Source of the DNA: Pezicula radicicola
Lineage: Eukaryota; Ascomycota; Leotiomycetes; Helotiales; Dermateaceae
DNA: 64,000 nucleotides
Direction of reading: 5' to 3'
Assembly: GCA_003008705.1 (NCBI GenBank)
Contig: PDUO01000024.1
Span: forward strand, 747,120-811,119
Program-made: the position numbers and the translations under genes
Shown: positions 7,447 through 17,026 of the stretch, in pieces
Layout: the number at the start of each line of letters is the position of its first letter
Position numbering within the stretch: position 1 is the stretch's first letter
The notes under the pieces: generated by a model
The model's input: only the letters and a program-made list of their open reading frames with translations
What the model was told of the DNA's origin: nothing
Database searches by the model: none

Positions 7447-10026
7447 ATGGGTTCACAGTCTGTATTATTGGGTTCCGACAATGCACGGCTAGTCCAGGAA
7501 TACTTGACCAAGGCGACGTGGAAGGGCTCCGAGAATGCCAACTCAACATACTCGCACCAGGGTTTGATGCAGTACATCTCCAACCATATAATTACCGAGT
7601 ACTGGCTTGATAACCTCTACACGGACGACGTCCGTCGGTTCTGCAGAGAAAACCGTTTCCATATCCACGACCTTGGCTTCTTAAGTGCCTACTGCTCGGG
7701 ATGGAGCATCGAAGACATCATACTGCAAGGTTTCGGGGGTGTTGAGAACAAGATACAGTGCCGGCCCCCAAAGCACTTCAATACGGCTCTCAACCAATGT
7801 GTGAACTTCCTTTTCACACTCCAAGGGGAGCTCGCAGGAGCACAGGCTCTGTCCAACTTTGACACATACCTTGCGCCCTTCATTCGCCAAGAGGGGCTGA
7901 CCTACACCGAGGTCTTCAAGTACGTCCAGAGCTTCGTGTACTCGCTCAACGTCCCAACACGAAGTGGGTTCCAGGCACCCTTTACCAACGTCTCCCTCGA
8001 CATGATCTGTCCCAAAAATCTCGCCAATCAACCTGTCATTATTGGCGGAGAACCTCATGAGGAGTGGACATATGGCGACTTCCAGGAAGAGATGGACATA
8101 TTCAACCGTGCCTTCTGTGCGGTTATGGTGCAAGGCGATGGCAATGGGAATATCTTTTCGTTTCCAATCCCGACGTACAATCTGACCGAGGATTTCGACT
8201 GGGAGTCGTCACGATATGAGTCGATGTGGGCCATGACGGCCAAATATGGCGTTCCATACTTTGCTAACTTCATCAACAGCGACCTTGACCCGCAGGACTT
8301 CCGGTCCATGTGCTGCAGGCTGCGGTTGGACGTAAGCAAGCTACACAGCCGTGGCGGAGGTCTGTTTGGGTCTGTACCGTTGACTGGCTCCATTGGGGTA
8401 GTGACGCTGAATCTTCCCAATCTTGCTATGCGCTCTTCGGGAACCAAGGAGTCTTTCTTCGAGATCCTCTCCGAGACGCTTCGTGTAGCCAAGGTCTCCC
8501 TGGAGGCCAAGAGGAAGGCCGTGAATGATCATTCATCCCTGTATCCATATGCCGCCCACTACCTGTCCGGCATTCATAAGAGGACCGGCTCCTACTGGAC
8601 GAACCACTTCAGCACCATTGGCGTGAACGGAATGAATGAGGCGCTGACCGTCTTGTTTGGGGAAGGAGGCATTGCGAAACACCATAGCTTCGCGCTCGAG
8701 GTTCTCGAGTTCATTAAGGACAAGCTGCAAGTCTTCCAGAACGAAACAGGGAATCTATACAACCTCGAGGCCACGCCGGCAGAGAGCACAGGCTACAAAT
8801 TGGCCCATCGTGACCGCGAGCTGTTCCCCAATTACGCCAGCCTGATTCCCACGTTTTACACCAACTCAACCGCACTCCCTGTCGACGCCACGGAGGACAT
8901 TTTCGAGGCTCTCACCCACCAAGAAGCCCTACAGTGTGCATACACTGGTGGCACCGTCTTCCACGCGTTTCTAGGTGAGCGGCTCTCCAGCTGGAAACAA
9001 GCGCGCGATCTCGTGCGGACCATCGCGACTCGCTACCGCATTCCCTACCTGACTCTAAGTCCAACCTTCAGCATCTGCAAGCGCCACGGGTACATCAACG
9101 GCGAGTCGCCTCAGTGCCCGACGTGCAAGGACGAGTGTCTCGTTTACTCGCGTATCGTGGGCTACTATCGGCCCGTGCAGGACTGGAATAGGGGGAAGAA
9201 AGACGAGTTTTCCCAGCGCAAGACGTATCGCATCCCCTCGACCATAACCGCAGTCTTCAAGAGCGTGATGAACGATGTACTGGATAGCCATGTAGGGGCC
9301 CTGCTGTTACCACAGACCTATTCCGTGGCAAATACCACCGTCCCCGATCTCCCCGTCGCGGGCTACACCAAGCTCACCCTCGGGGACTGGCCCGGCAAGA
9401 TTCAGGCATCCATCATGTTCACGTTGCGGTGCAACCTTGCCTGTCCTTGGTGTCATAATGGACCCATCGTCAACGGCCAAGGTGATGAGGGCCTCACGGC
9501 GCGGTTCGTACTGGAGCACATCATCGCCACAGAGCATAAAAACCTCGTCATTTCGGGCGGCGAGCCGACAGTACACGCCGCAACACTCATCCCCTTCCTA
9601 CGCATTTTGAAATATGCAGGCGTGCACGTGAAACTTGACACGAACGGGACGAACCCGGACGTCCTGCAGCATATTTTCGATGAAAAGCTAGTTGATTTCG
9701 TGGCCATGGACATCAAGTGTTCCCTCGAGAAATACGGCCAGGTCGCAGGGAAGAATGTCAACCCGGCTATCCTAGAATCGAGCATCGAGATGATCAAGAC
9801 ATCAGGCGTGCCGTACCAGTTCCGCACCACGGTCGTTCCGGAGCTGGTGGATATTGAAGATCTTGTTGAATGCAAGACGCGGGCCGGGGGGAAGCTTAAG
9901 GTGCAGCGGTTTAGGAAAGGGGAGACAAATCTGCGGCGGCGGTTTAGGGGGTGGAGGGAGCATAGCGAAGAGGAGTTTGGGGAGATTGTCGGACAAGTTT
10001 TTGAAGAGGGGGAGATGGTAGAGTGA
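7447..10026 (+). CDS. Class III anaerobic ribonucleotide reductase fused to its radical-SAM activase (NrdD-NrdG)
   Basis: One intronless 859-aa ORF. Residues 1-595 are NrdD, which reduces ribonucleoside triphosphates by glycyl-radical chemistry without O2. Visible NrdD features are ENANSTYSHQGL, FHIHDLGFLSAYCSGW, PPKHFNTALNQ, the SMCCRLRLD block (Cys289/290), a C-x2-H..CPTC zinc site (C544, H547, C557, C560) and the glycyl-radical loop SRIVGYYRPVQDWN with Gly572. Residues about 636-859 are NrdG, starting GYTKLTLGDWPGKIQAS, with the 4Fe-4S motif C662-x3-C666-x2-C669 and SGGEP (703-707) for S-adenosylmethionine. The N-terminal ATP-cone seen in many NrdD proteins is absent. Base composition is far richer in GC than the flanks (for example 37 of 60 in 9001-9060). 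Intronless structure, family and composition suggest bacterial origin; function in this fungus is inferred. Every recognisable catalytic residue is intact. Confidence 0.93.
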   Translation: MGSQSVLLGSDNARLVQEYLTKATWKGSENANSTYSHQGLMQYISNHIITEYWLDNLYTDDVRRFCRENRFHIHDLGFLSAYCSGWSIEDIILQGFGGVENKIQCRPPKHFNTALNQCVNFLFTLQGELAGAQALSNFDTYLAPFIRQEGLTYTEVFKYVQSFVYSLNVPTRSGFQAPFTNVSLDMICPKNLANQPVIIGGEPHEEWTYGDFQEEMDIFNRAFCAVMVQGDGNGNIFSFPIPTYNLTEDFDWESSRYESMWAMTAKYGVPYFANFINSDLDPQDFRSMCCRLRLDVSKLHSRGGGLFGSVPLTGSIGVVTLNLPNLAMRSSGTKESFFEILSETLRVAKVSLEAKRKAVNDHSSLYPYAAHYLSGIHKRTGSYWTNHFSTIGVNGMNEALTVLFGEGGIAKHHSFALEVLEFIKDKLQVFQNETGNLYNLEATPAESTGYKLAHRDRELFPNYASLIPTFYTNSTALPVDATEDIFEALTHQEALQCAYTGGTVFHAFLGERLSSWKQARDLVRTIATRYRIPYLTLSPTFSICKRHGYINGESPQCPTCKDECLVYSRIVGYYRPVQDWNRGKKDEFSQRKTYRIPSTITAVFKSVMNDVLDSHVGALLLPQTYSVANTTVPDLPVAGYTKLTLGDWPGKIQASIMFTLRCNLACPWCHNGPIVNGQGDEGLTARFVLEHIIATEHKNLVISGGEPTVHAATLIPFLRILKYAGVHVKLDTNGTNPDVLQHIFDEKLVDFVAMDIKCSLEKYGQVAGKNVNPAILESSIEMIKTSGVPYQFRTTVVPELVDIEDLVECKTRAGGKLKVQRFRKGETNLRRRFRGWREHSEEEFGEIVGQVFEEGEMVE

Positions 10027-10717
10027 ATTGAGACTGTCGAGCAGGTGCTTATTTCTCATGATTGGTCTCTGCTTATTCTCGCTCGACTTCCTGGCGATTT
10101 TTGGTGGAAATTAGGAATTGAGCAATTCAGTTGATTTGAGGTATGAGAATCGCGCCATTCTCCAAGTACAAGTAAAACGCAGGGACGTACATCTTACGAA
10201 GTACGTGAGATCTATATTTCTGCTGCTCGGCGAGCTCAGGCTACGCACCAGCAGCTCAAGTCTGAGGGTAGAAATAGAAAGCAAGGATCCGAATTCAAGT
10301 GTTGATGTAGGTGTAGTTGTAGTTACCGAATTCAGAATCGAGGTTCTGGTTTTGACGTCGGAAAAGTCCACTAACCGAATCGGGAATAATGAGCGATCAC
10401 CCCCTTCACTGCCTATCTGTTTTAATCGTCAGTATCTTTGATGCTACTGTAGTGTTGTTTTAAAAGCACTGTTTTCCAGTTTCATTTCTTCTAAAGAAAC
10501 TGGAAATCTTCCTCTAAAATGTAGGCACTGCCACGTGACTACTACTCACTTCTTTCCAGGTTCTATCACTTATTTGAATTCAGTAGCTTACTTAATTTGA
10601 GCACCTCACTTGATTTGAGTAGCTTAGGTACTTGAATTGAACAACTTAATGCAGGTGTTCGATTTAAATCTTGTCATGTGTACTATCATGCCGACAAAAT
10701 CCCTACCGGCACTACAT
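10027..10717. other. Intergenic region with dispersed GAGTTACTT-type words
   Basis: No gene is supported; overlapping frames at 10111-10441 lack motifs. Between 10568 and 10650 there are several direct and inverted copies of TTACTTxAATTTGAGxA-like words, similar to those at 1611-1735. GC content falls sharply here after the reductase gene. Confidence 0.4.
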
Positions 10718-12051
10718 TCAATCAACAATAACCCCCTCCAAAATCTCCATAACCAATTTCGGATCCCTCAACGGAATCGGATTACTCCAACAACAACGAT
10801 CCTTAACACTATTCTCAGCAATCTGTTGAAACCTATCCCTCCCAACCCCAAACTCCTTTAAACTCCTCGGCAAATCCAAAGCCCTAATAACAACATCCAT
10901 AACATCCCCTAAATCCGCTTCTCCTCTCTTCAATCCTTTCCCTTCCAATAACTTTTTAACACTTTCTTCTGACCAAAATGCTTTTTCAAGTAACTCTTCT
11001 TGTTGTGCTTGAACTGCTTTTTTGTTGAACTTTGCTACGGCTGGCATCATGATGGCACTTGTTTCTCCGTGCGGAACACCGAGTGGACCTAGTTGATGTC
11101 CAATTCCATGACTTCCACCAACAGAGACACCATATGCAATAACCGATTTCATAGATAACATTCCTCCCTTCTGAGCTAATAATCTTGCTTCCAAATTATC
11201 AGGTACCTCTTTCGTTCTCAACAAAGAAGGAAGAAGTAACTTCACGCTCTCGATAATGGCCTCCTTCGCTTCACTCTTAACATTTGGTCCTGAAGTAAAA
11301 GCTTCAACACAATGATCGATACCACGTAATCCGGTACCAAGCCAGATTCTCAAGGGTGTTGTTTTTGTTAATTCTGGATCCCAGATTATGAGTGATGGTC
11401 CGGTGGATGATGGGTCGTAGGTGAGTTGTTTGTATAGCGTAATGGGATCGGTACCGCCTCCTACAGGATTATATTCGCCACCTGAGAGAGTGGTTGTTAT
11501 ACAGATAATTTTGATTTTTGTTTGTGAGAAATTTTCTTGCCAAGGTGGTGGAGTGGCACCGCCGTATTTGGTAAATTTCATACTTTTGATCATTGATGGG
11601 AGGAGGGTTTCTAGTGTTGAGAGTTTGTTGGAGGTTGCCTAATGGGTTTTTATGTGAGATGACTGATGGGGATATCAATGAAATAAGGTGCGCTTCTTAC
11701 AAATTCTATTATCTTTGCTGCATCTACTAGACTACCTCCTCCAAGTGTAATTAAACAATCAGCACCTGAAGCCTTGAATTGTTCTGTGACTTCGAGCACT
11801 TCTGAGAGGAGTGTATGAGGTTGCATTCCTTTTCGGATATCAACGACCTTATCACCAAGTGCGCTTTCAAGTCGTGTGAGTGCATCTGTGTTTCTGGAGA
11901 GGGAGCCTGAGACGATTATAAAGGCCTTTTTGCAGTTTAGTGTTGTGGTGAGATGTTTGGCGGTAGCTTCGGGAAATGGTAGACCGTAGCTGATGAGAGG
12001 GAAGGGGGAATGAGGGAGGTATTGAATTGTTGTTTCTTTTGATTCCGTCAT
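10718..12051 (-). CDS. Iron-containing alcohol dehydrogenase, maleylacetate-reductase-like
   Basis: A 423-aa NAD(P)-dependent Fe-ADH family oxidoreductase. Exons on the minus strand are 12051..11701 and 11638..10718; the intron 11639..11700 is GTAAGA..TTAG. The start at 12051 (MTESKETT) was chosen because the open frame further upstream (to 12213) is unlike the family. The nucleotide-binding GGGSLVDAAK is at 104-113. Metal and active-site histidines lie in RGIDHCVEA (His226) and in GSHGIGHQLG..VPHGET (His294, His298, His307). The TTTLSGGEY block resembles the branch that includes maleylacetate reductases, which convert maleylacetate to 3-oxoadipate. With the dienelactone hydrolase at 497-1370 this could serve aromatic catabolism, but that link is inference. 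Confidence 0.87.
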
Positions 12052-12983
12052 TTCGAAGATTTTGTTGAATCTTTTTATTGCTGAAAAATCAAGGTTACCA
12101 ATTGTATATTCTTTGACCGAACTAGATGTCTCGATCTCCAAGCGATGAAGACAAATCGTCAGGTAAAGAAAAGACGTAGTTGATGGGATAATGTAGAAAG
12201 TGTACGCTGACAATTATAAGAGATGCAACTGGGATGGATGATGTACTGCTGGTAGATATGCAAGTCGTATAGTCCCCGCACTAGATGCAAGTGAGATGCG
12301 GCCGCACTATACATCATTGACTCCTGGATAGGTCGGCATTTATGTTACTGGATAATAAGTAATGCGAACCTACACGGGTATATAACTGAGATAGTTCTAC
12401 GCTTTTTTGAGTTGTATTTGCACAAGTCTTGAGAGAGTACCTCCGTAGTCTGGTTCGGGTTGAGGATGGGCTAATACACGTGATGTAAAACGGAAGTTCA
12501 CGTGTTAATGCATATGGACATGTTGCCCTTCACGTATAGTATTTTGGTACTATTAACTTCATAGAATACTAGGTACGATATTACAGTACCTACTTTCTAT
12601 ATATTTATTTTAGATATCTAGAATGTAAAAGTTCCATGATCATGTGACTTAAACTACCCCCCCTTTACGCTGACGATGCTCGCTTATCTAAACCTATACG
12701 CTAGGTTCAAAAGTTAGGTAATGTTAAGATTGTCTACCTAAACTTACAAATTGGGAGCTAATTCTTCCCAGTTTAGCAAGGATCAAACTTCGTGCAGTAA
12801 TTGCTGTCTAGCGAAGAGTCGTTCTCTACAGTAGCACATAAATCTAGAGGTACTGTATGTTCATGCTTATATATGCTATCCACATTCTCAGTTCAAGCCG
12901 CCAAACTAACTGCACATAACCACCCAAAACCCAACCAACTCCCATCAATCCACCACCTACAAACCCTCCAACCCACCCTAACT
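12052..12983. other. Intergenic region between the Fe-ADH and MFS genes
   Basis: No gene is seen. It holds the promoter of the Fe-ADH gene and the 3' end of the MFS gene, both on the minus strand. From about 12895 the plus strand becomes very C/A-rich, which is the G/T-rich 3' UTR side of the MFS gene. Confidence 0.4.
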
Positions 12984-15265
12984 CTACATAGTATACCTAA
13001 AGTAAGGGTTTTTCAAATCCGTAACATCCAACTCACCCATCTCCCTCCCTAATCTCTCTTGTTCCTCCCTACTAATACCCATCTCAGCAGCAACCTTATC
13101 CCTCTTCTTATTCTGCCAAACATAATAAACTCTCCAAAGTACGATGAGAATAAATTGACTTCCCAAACAAACAGTGCATCCGATGGTTCCGGGGATATAT
13201 TGGGGAGCATCACTTGTTTTGAAGATTTGTGATCCGCACATGTTGCCTACGCAGTAGCCTAGGAAGGTTGCTGAAGAGATTAGGGTCTTTTTTGTGCGGC
13301 CGGCTACGTTGGATGGGACTTTGTGGTTTTGATTTGTTAGTTGGGTGAGGTTATGGGGAGTGGAGATGCGGCTTGTACGTACTTAGTGTCCAAGCGAGGA
13401 AGAGGGATAGTACGAAGGGGACGGTCATTAGATACATGCCCCATTTTATCCATTTGTAACTTGGCTCGTCGGGGAGGAGGGACATGGCGAGGAGACCGAT
13501 GAAGGGTGGGATTGTGGCGGCTGTCATTATGTACATGCGTCTGTTTTTTACGCGACGTGTGTAGATGCCAACTACGAGGAAGATAAGAAGGGATGTGACT
13601 AGGTAATAGTTGTGTCAGTACTTGATTTATGGCACGGAGTACTGGTTGAAACGTCTATTCGGAAGGAAAGGAAAGTCGAATGTCTTACCTGAAGCAGGGA
13701 TTTGGACGAGAAGAACCTGTAGTTCGGTAAAACCGAAGGACTCGTACATGATTGAGCCGAAAGTTGTGAGACCACTGCGAATAAATTAGTTTCTGAAAAA
13801 TCTCATCGGAACTAGGATATATGTGATTACTTACCCGTTAGGAACAGAGGATAGGAAGGCGTTGATCATGCAGAACCAGAGCTGCGGGTCAATGAACGCC
13901 TCAGTGACCTGAGGCCAGTTCCACTTAGTTCCAGTAACATCGCGGCCTGCTTTGTTCTTTACAATACGAGCGGCGCTGTTGTCAAGAGTTCAGTTAGTAT
14001 GCCCAATGCGGTGTTAAACTAGATGGGAAAGACACTTACGCCATGCGTTTCTCATCCTTATTCATCCACCTAACCTCCTTCGGACTACCAAGCAGCACGA
14101 AACAAATCAAAGCCGCAACAATAGTGCAAGCACCCAAGAAAAGGGATATAGCTCTCCAAGGCTCCAAGCCCCCATACTTTTGTGCATGTGATCCGATCGC
14201 ATAGTTGACCAAGCTGGATATGATTCCGAAACCTGCGTTCGCAGATTGCCAGAAGAGAGCACGCGATGAATGTTCTTCACGACGGTACCAGGTTCCGATT
14301 ACGAGGATGAAACCGGGAGAGATGGTGCATTCGAAAAAGCCTTGCATAGCGCGTAGTGCCATTAGTTGTGCAAAGTTTTGGGCTGTCGAGATACAGATTA
14401 CGCAGATACCTGCAAAAAGGTGGTCAGTCCTCGTGATGCTTGGCAGCTCTCGGTTCGTATATTGGACTTACCCCAACAGAGCATGTATATACTCAGTGTG
14501 CGACCCAGAGCCCAACGCTGAAGGAGAAAATTCGAGGGGAATTCGCCGCACATGTATGCAATGTAGAATCTGGTTTAATTTGGCGCGTTAGTTGGTTCAT
14601 GTCTTGAGGTTTTCATGAGCAAGAAATAAAAGGAGCTCGCTTACATGGTGGTGAGCCATTGATACTGCTGCCCTACGAGGTGCGTGTCGGTTCGTATGCC
14701 GAAGATCTAAGGGATAAAGTCAGTACAAGACCTGTACTCGTGAAACGGTTTACATACAGCCTGGGTCCCAATTGATGTTTTGTCAGTCTGCTGGATGCCA
14801 TAACAGAACCACCTTGGAATACGAATCAGCATTGTGTGGCACATGAATTAAAGCAAGCCCCTACATAAGTGGTAGCAGGAAACGATCGATCTTCTTAAGA
14901 AGCTTTTTGTATTGTTCTGGAGAATAATCTACAGGTTTGGAGTTAGCATTAAGTTTTGAAGATCTACTCCAGCAGATCCATCGATAAGAAATCCAGATAA
15001 TGCCGAGAAGTAGTGTGACCAGGTAACACAATAGTTTCTTGTCATATTCCAAAAATATCAAAAGAGCAATACCTGATTCTCGTATAATATCTCCATCTTG
15101 TTCAATCACAACCTCATCATCAGAAGACGACAGCTCCTTCTTATCGAGAGACTTCTCCTCGGTTGGCGTCTTCTCATCGTACTCATGGGCATAAGTCTGC
15201 TGGACAATGCCTTCTTCCGTCCCGACGATTGGAAATGGGTGGGATGGATTGTAAGTTGAAGCCAT
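12984..15265 (-). CDS. MFS transporter, DAL5/anion-cation symporter type (ten exons)
   Basis: A 539-aa major facilitator with about 12 membrane segments, probably in the plasma membrane, of the family that imports small organic acids and amides (allantoate, nicotinate, pantothenate). Minus-strand exons: 15265..15073, 14928..14865, 14812..14758, 14706..14645, 14569..14472, 14409..14040, 13975..13835, 13774..13689, 13598..13383 and 13318..12984; every junction keeps frame. The acidic cytosolic N-tail leads to DRFLLPLM and then GIQQTDKTSIGTQA, typical of this family. RAMQGFFECTISPGF and FYIAYMCGEFPSNFLLQRW are further hallmarks. The substrate is unknown. Intron 1 (14929..15072) is 144 nt, in frame and free of stops, so its retention would insert a hydrophobic stretch. 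Neighbouring aromatic-acid-type enzymes make an organic-acid substrate possible. Confidence 0.9.
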
Positions 15266-16883
15266 TATGCCAATAGAAAAATACAAGTGTACTTAGAAAC
15301 TGAAGGGAGAAGAGATGTCGAGTTGGCTTCTTGAGAAAAGAAGATCTTCTTCGATGCTCACTTGATGAAAACGGACAGTTCCGGCCGTTATGCAGAGAGA
15401 TAAGTTATCAGTGAGATATCGTCCCCCTCTCTTTTCACTGCCGCGGTGCTTGCGGCAACCTACCTATACGGTTATCTTTCTAGGTTCGTTAATGCAGGCA
15501 TTAGTTTGCGATTCAAGCGACTGGGTACTTTCCCCAATTGAAAGATCCAGGAAGGTCAGGATTTCATCGGGGATTTCGTCGGCAATTTGACTCTACCTGC
15601 CATGTCCTTGATATCAACAACCTATACCACTGTTGTTGTCTCGATAGCTGGCCGCTTTTGGCTCCGTCGCTTATCTCCCCCCTGGCAATAGCGAGCGCAC
15701 ACCATTGCGGCCAAGTTAGCATGCTATTGTGGTGTGATCGATACGCAAATTACGTGTACGAAACTTTGCCAAAAAGAGGGTTCCATATCAGAAGATTATA
15801 GATAGCAGTAACGTCGTACGGGGCTAGTGGAGAACAGTCAAACTGCGGCTGCGGATGTGGGGGAACGACTAGACCCCATTCCAATCGTCGTGCAGGACCA
15901 GGGATTTGGCGGCAACAGTGCGCAGCAGAACTTCAAGATAACGATAAGATGTTGCAAGGGAAAAGACAACCGACGACCAAAGAAGCCATAGAGGACTCTT
16001 GATACTTATCAAAGCAGGTATCGAGGCATCAAACCGGAAAAGTTGGGCGAAAGACAACGTGAAAGGCCGACGTAGACCGGACCTTTATCAAGGCCCGACA
16101 ATCCATTCTCCTTAGGATCGTAAAGTGATGCAACAGATCTGAAGTCCCAAGTCATTGGGGCTGCATCGCATTATTCAACACGACCGAGGTGGTTCGTAGT
16201 TGGTGTCGGCATATGGTGCAATTATGTTGATTCTTGGATCAGTGAGTCCCTACCTCCTCAGGTCCAGCAGGAGGAAGAGAACTGTCTATTATATAGATGC
16301 TCCGTAAAGGGGATTGAGATTCATCAGATCCACTCCTTGATGGCGGAGTTTACCAAAATCCGGAGGCATAAAGGACATTCTGCAACCTGCTTATCGTTGA
16401 CAATATCGTTGTCATTGTCTATCATACTAGCCAGCCACCATTATTGTTCACCGAGCCACACCTACTCTTTTGCAGCTTCTAGAACAAACATCAGAAGCTT
16501 TTCTTGCCCAACATGCAAACCCCAGAAAAATTCTTACTAATGTGTGTCCTACGTTCAATAAGGTAGGTAAGTAATGTAAAGTCAACAGGAGAGCATTCGT
16601 ACCGTTTCTGATCACGTAGTACAAAAATAAAGTCGCAACTCGAAGACGACGGGACGATGACATTCATTCTATTTGAGAGACATTGACAGTATGGGTGGTT
16701 TTCCATGGTCGATAGTTCTGATATACAAGCTTTTGGCGCTCAATAGGTGAAGGATGTTGTGAGATTCCGGTAAATATGATCTGAAGAGCTGATGGTGGTT
16801 CAAGTCACGAGCTTTGGACTCAAAACACCCGGACGCTAGTGAATTTCTGATCTCTGCAGCCCACCGTATTAAAGTGGTTTTCG
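15266..16883. other. Divergent promoter region between the MFS transporter and MCM4 genes
   Basis: About 1.7 kb with no convincing gene; frames at 15390-15801 and 16337-16706 lack recognisable motifs. It holds the upstream regions of the minus-strand MFS gene and the plus-strand MCM4 gene. Confidence 0.4.
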
Positions 16884-16889
16884 ACGCGT
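16884..16889 (+). promoter_or_regulatory. MluI cell-cycle box upstream of MCM4
   Basis: ACGCGT, followed by further CGCG words (16890-16922), lies about 140 nt before the MCM4 ATG. MCM genes are classic MBF targets in yeasts, so G1/S control is plausible. One six-base site alone is weak evidence. Confidence 0.45.
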
Positions 16890-17026
16890 TCGCGTTTTCA
16901 ACCTCCTTTCTTTTCGCGACGCGCTCGTTTCTCCTTTTTCCAAACACAACCTCCATAGCATCGTCACCTACCTACTTACCTACATCCCCTCCACCAACAC
17001 AAACAACAACCACATCCACTGCAAAT

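Noticed and set aside
7447..10026. Idea that the reductase is a bacterial contaminant joined by misassembly
   Set aside because: It sits between clearly fungal, intron-bearing genes, has MCB boxes upstream and shows the same 3' skew as native genes. Long reads are still needed for proof.
14861..15286. 141-aa continuous frame over the MFS start
   Set aside because: It includes intron 1 and ends after exon 2. Splicing restores the DAL5-type sequence.
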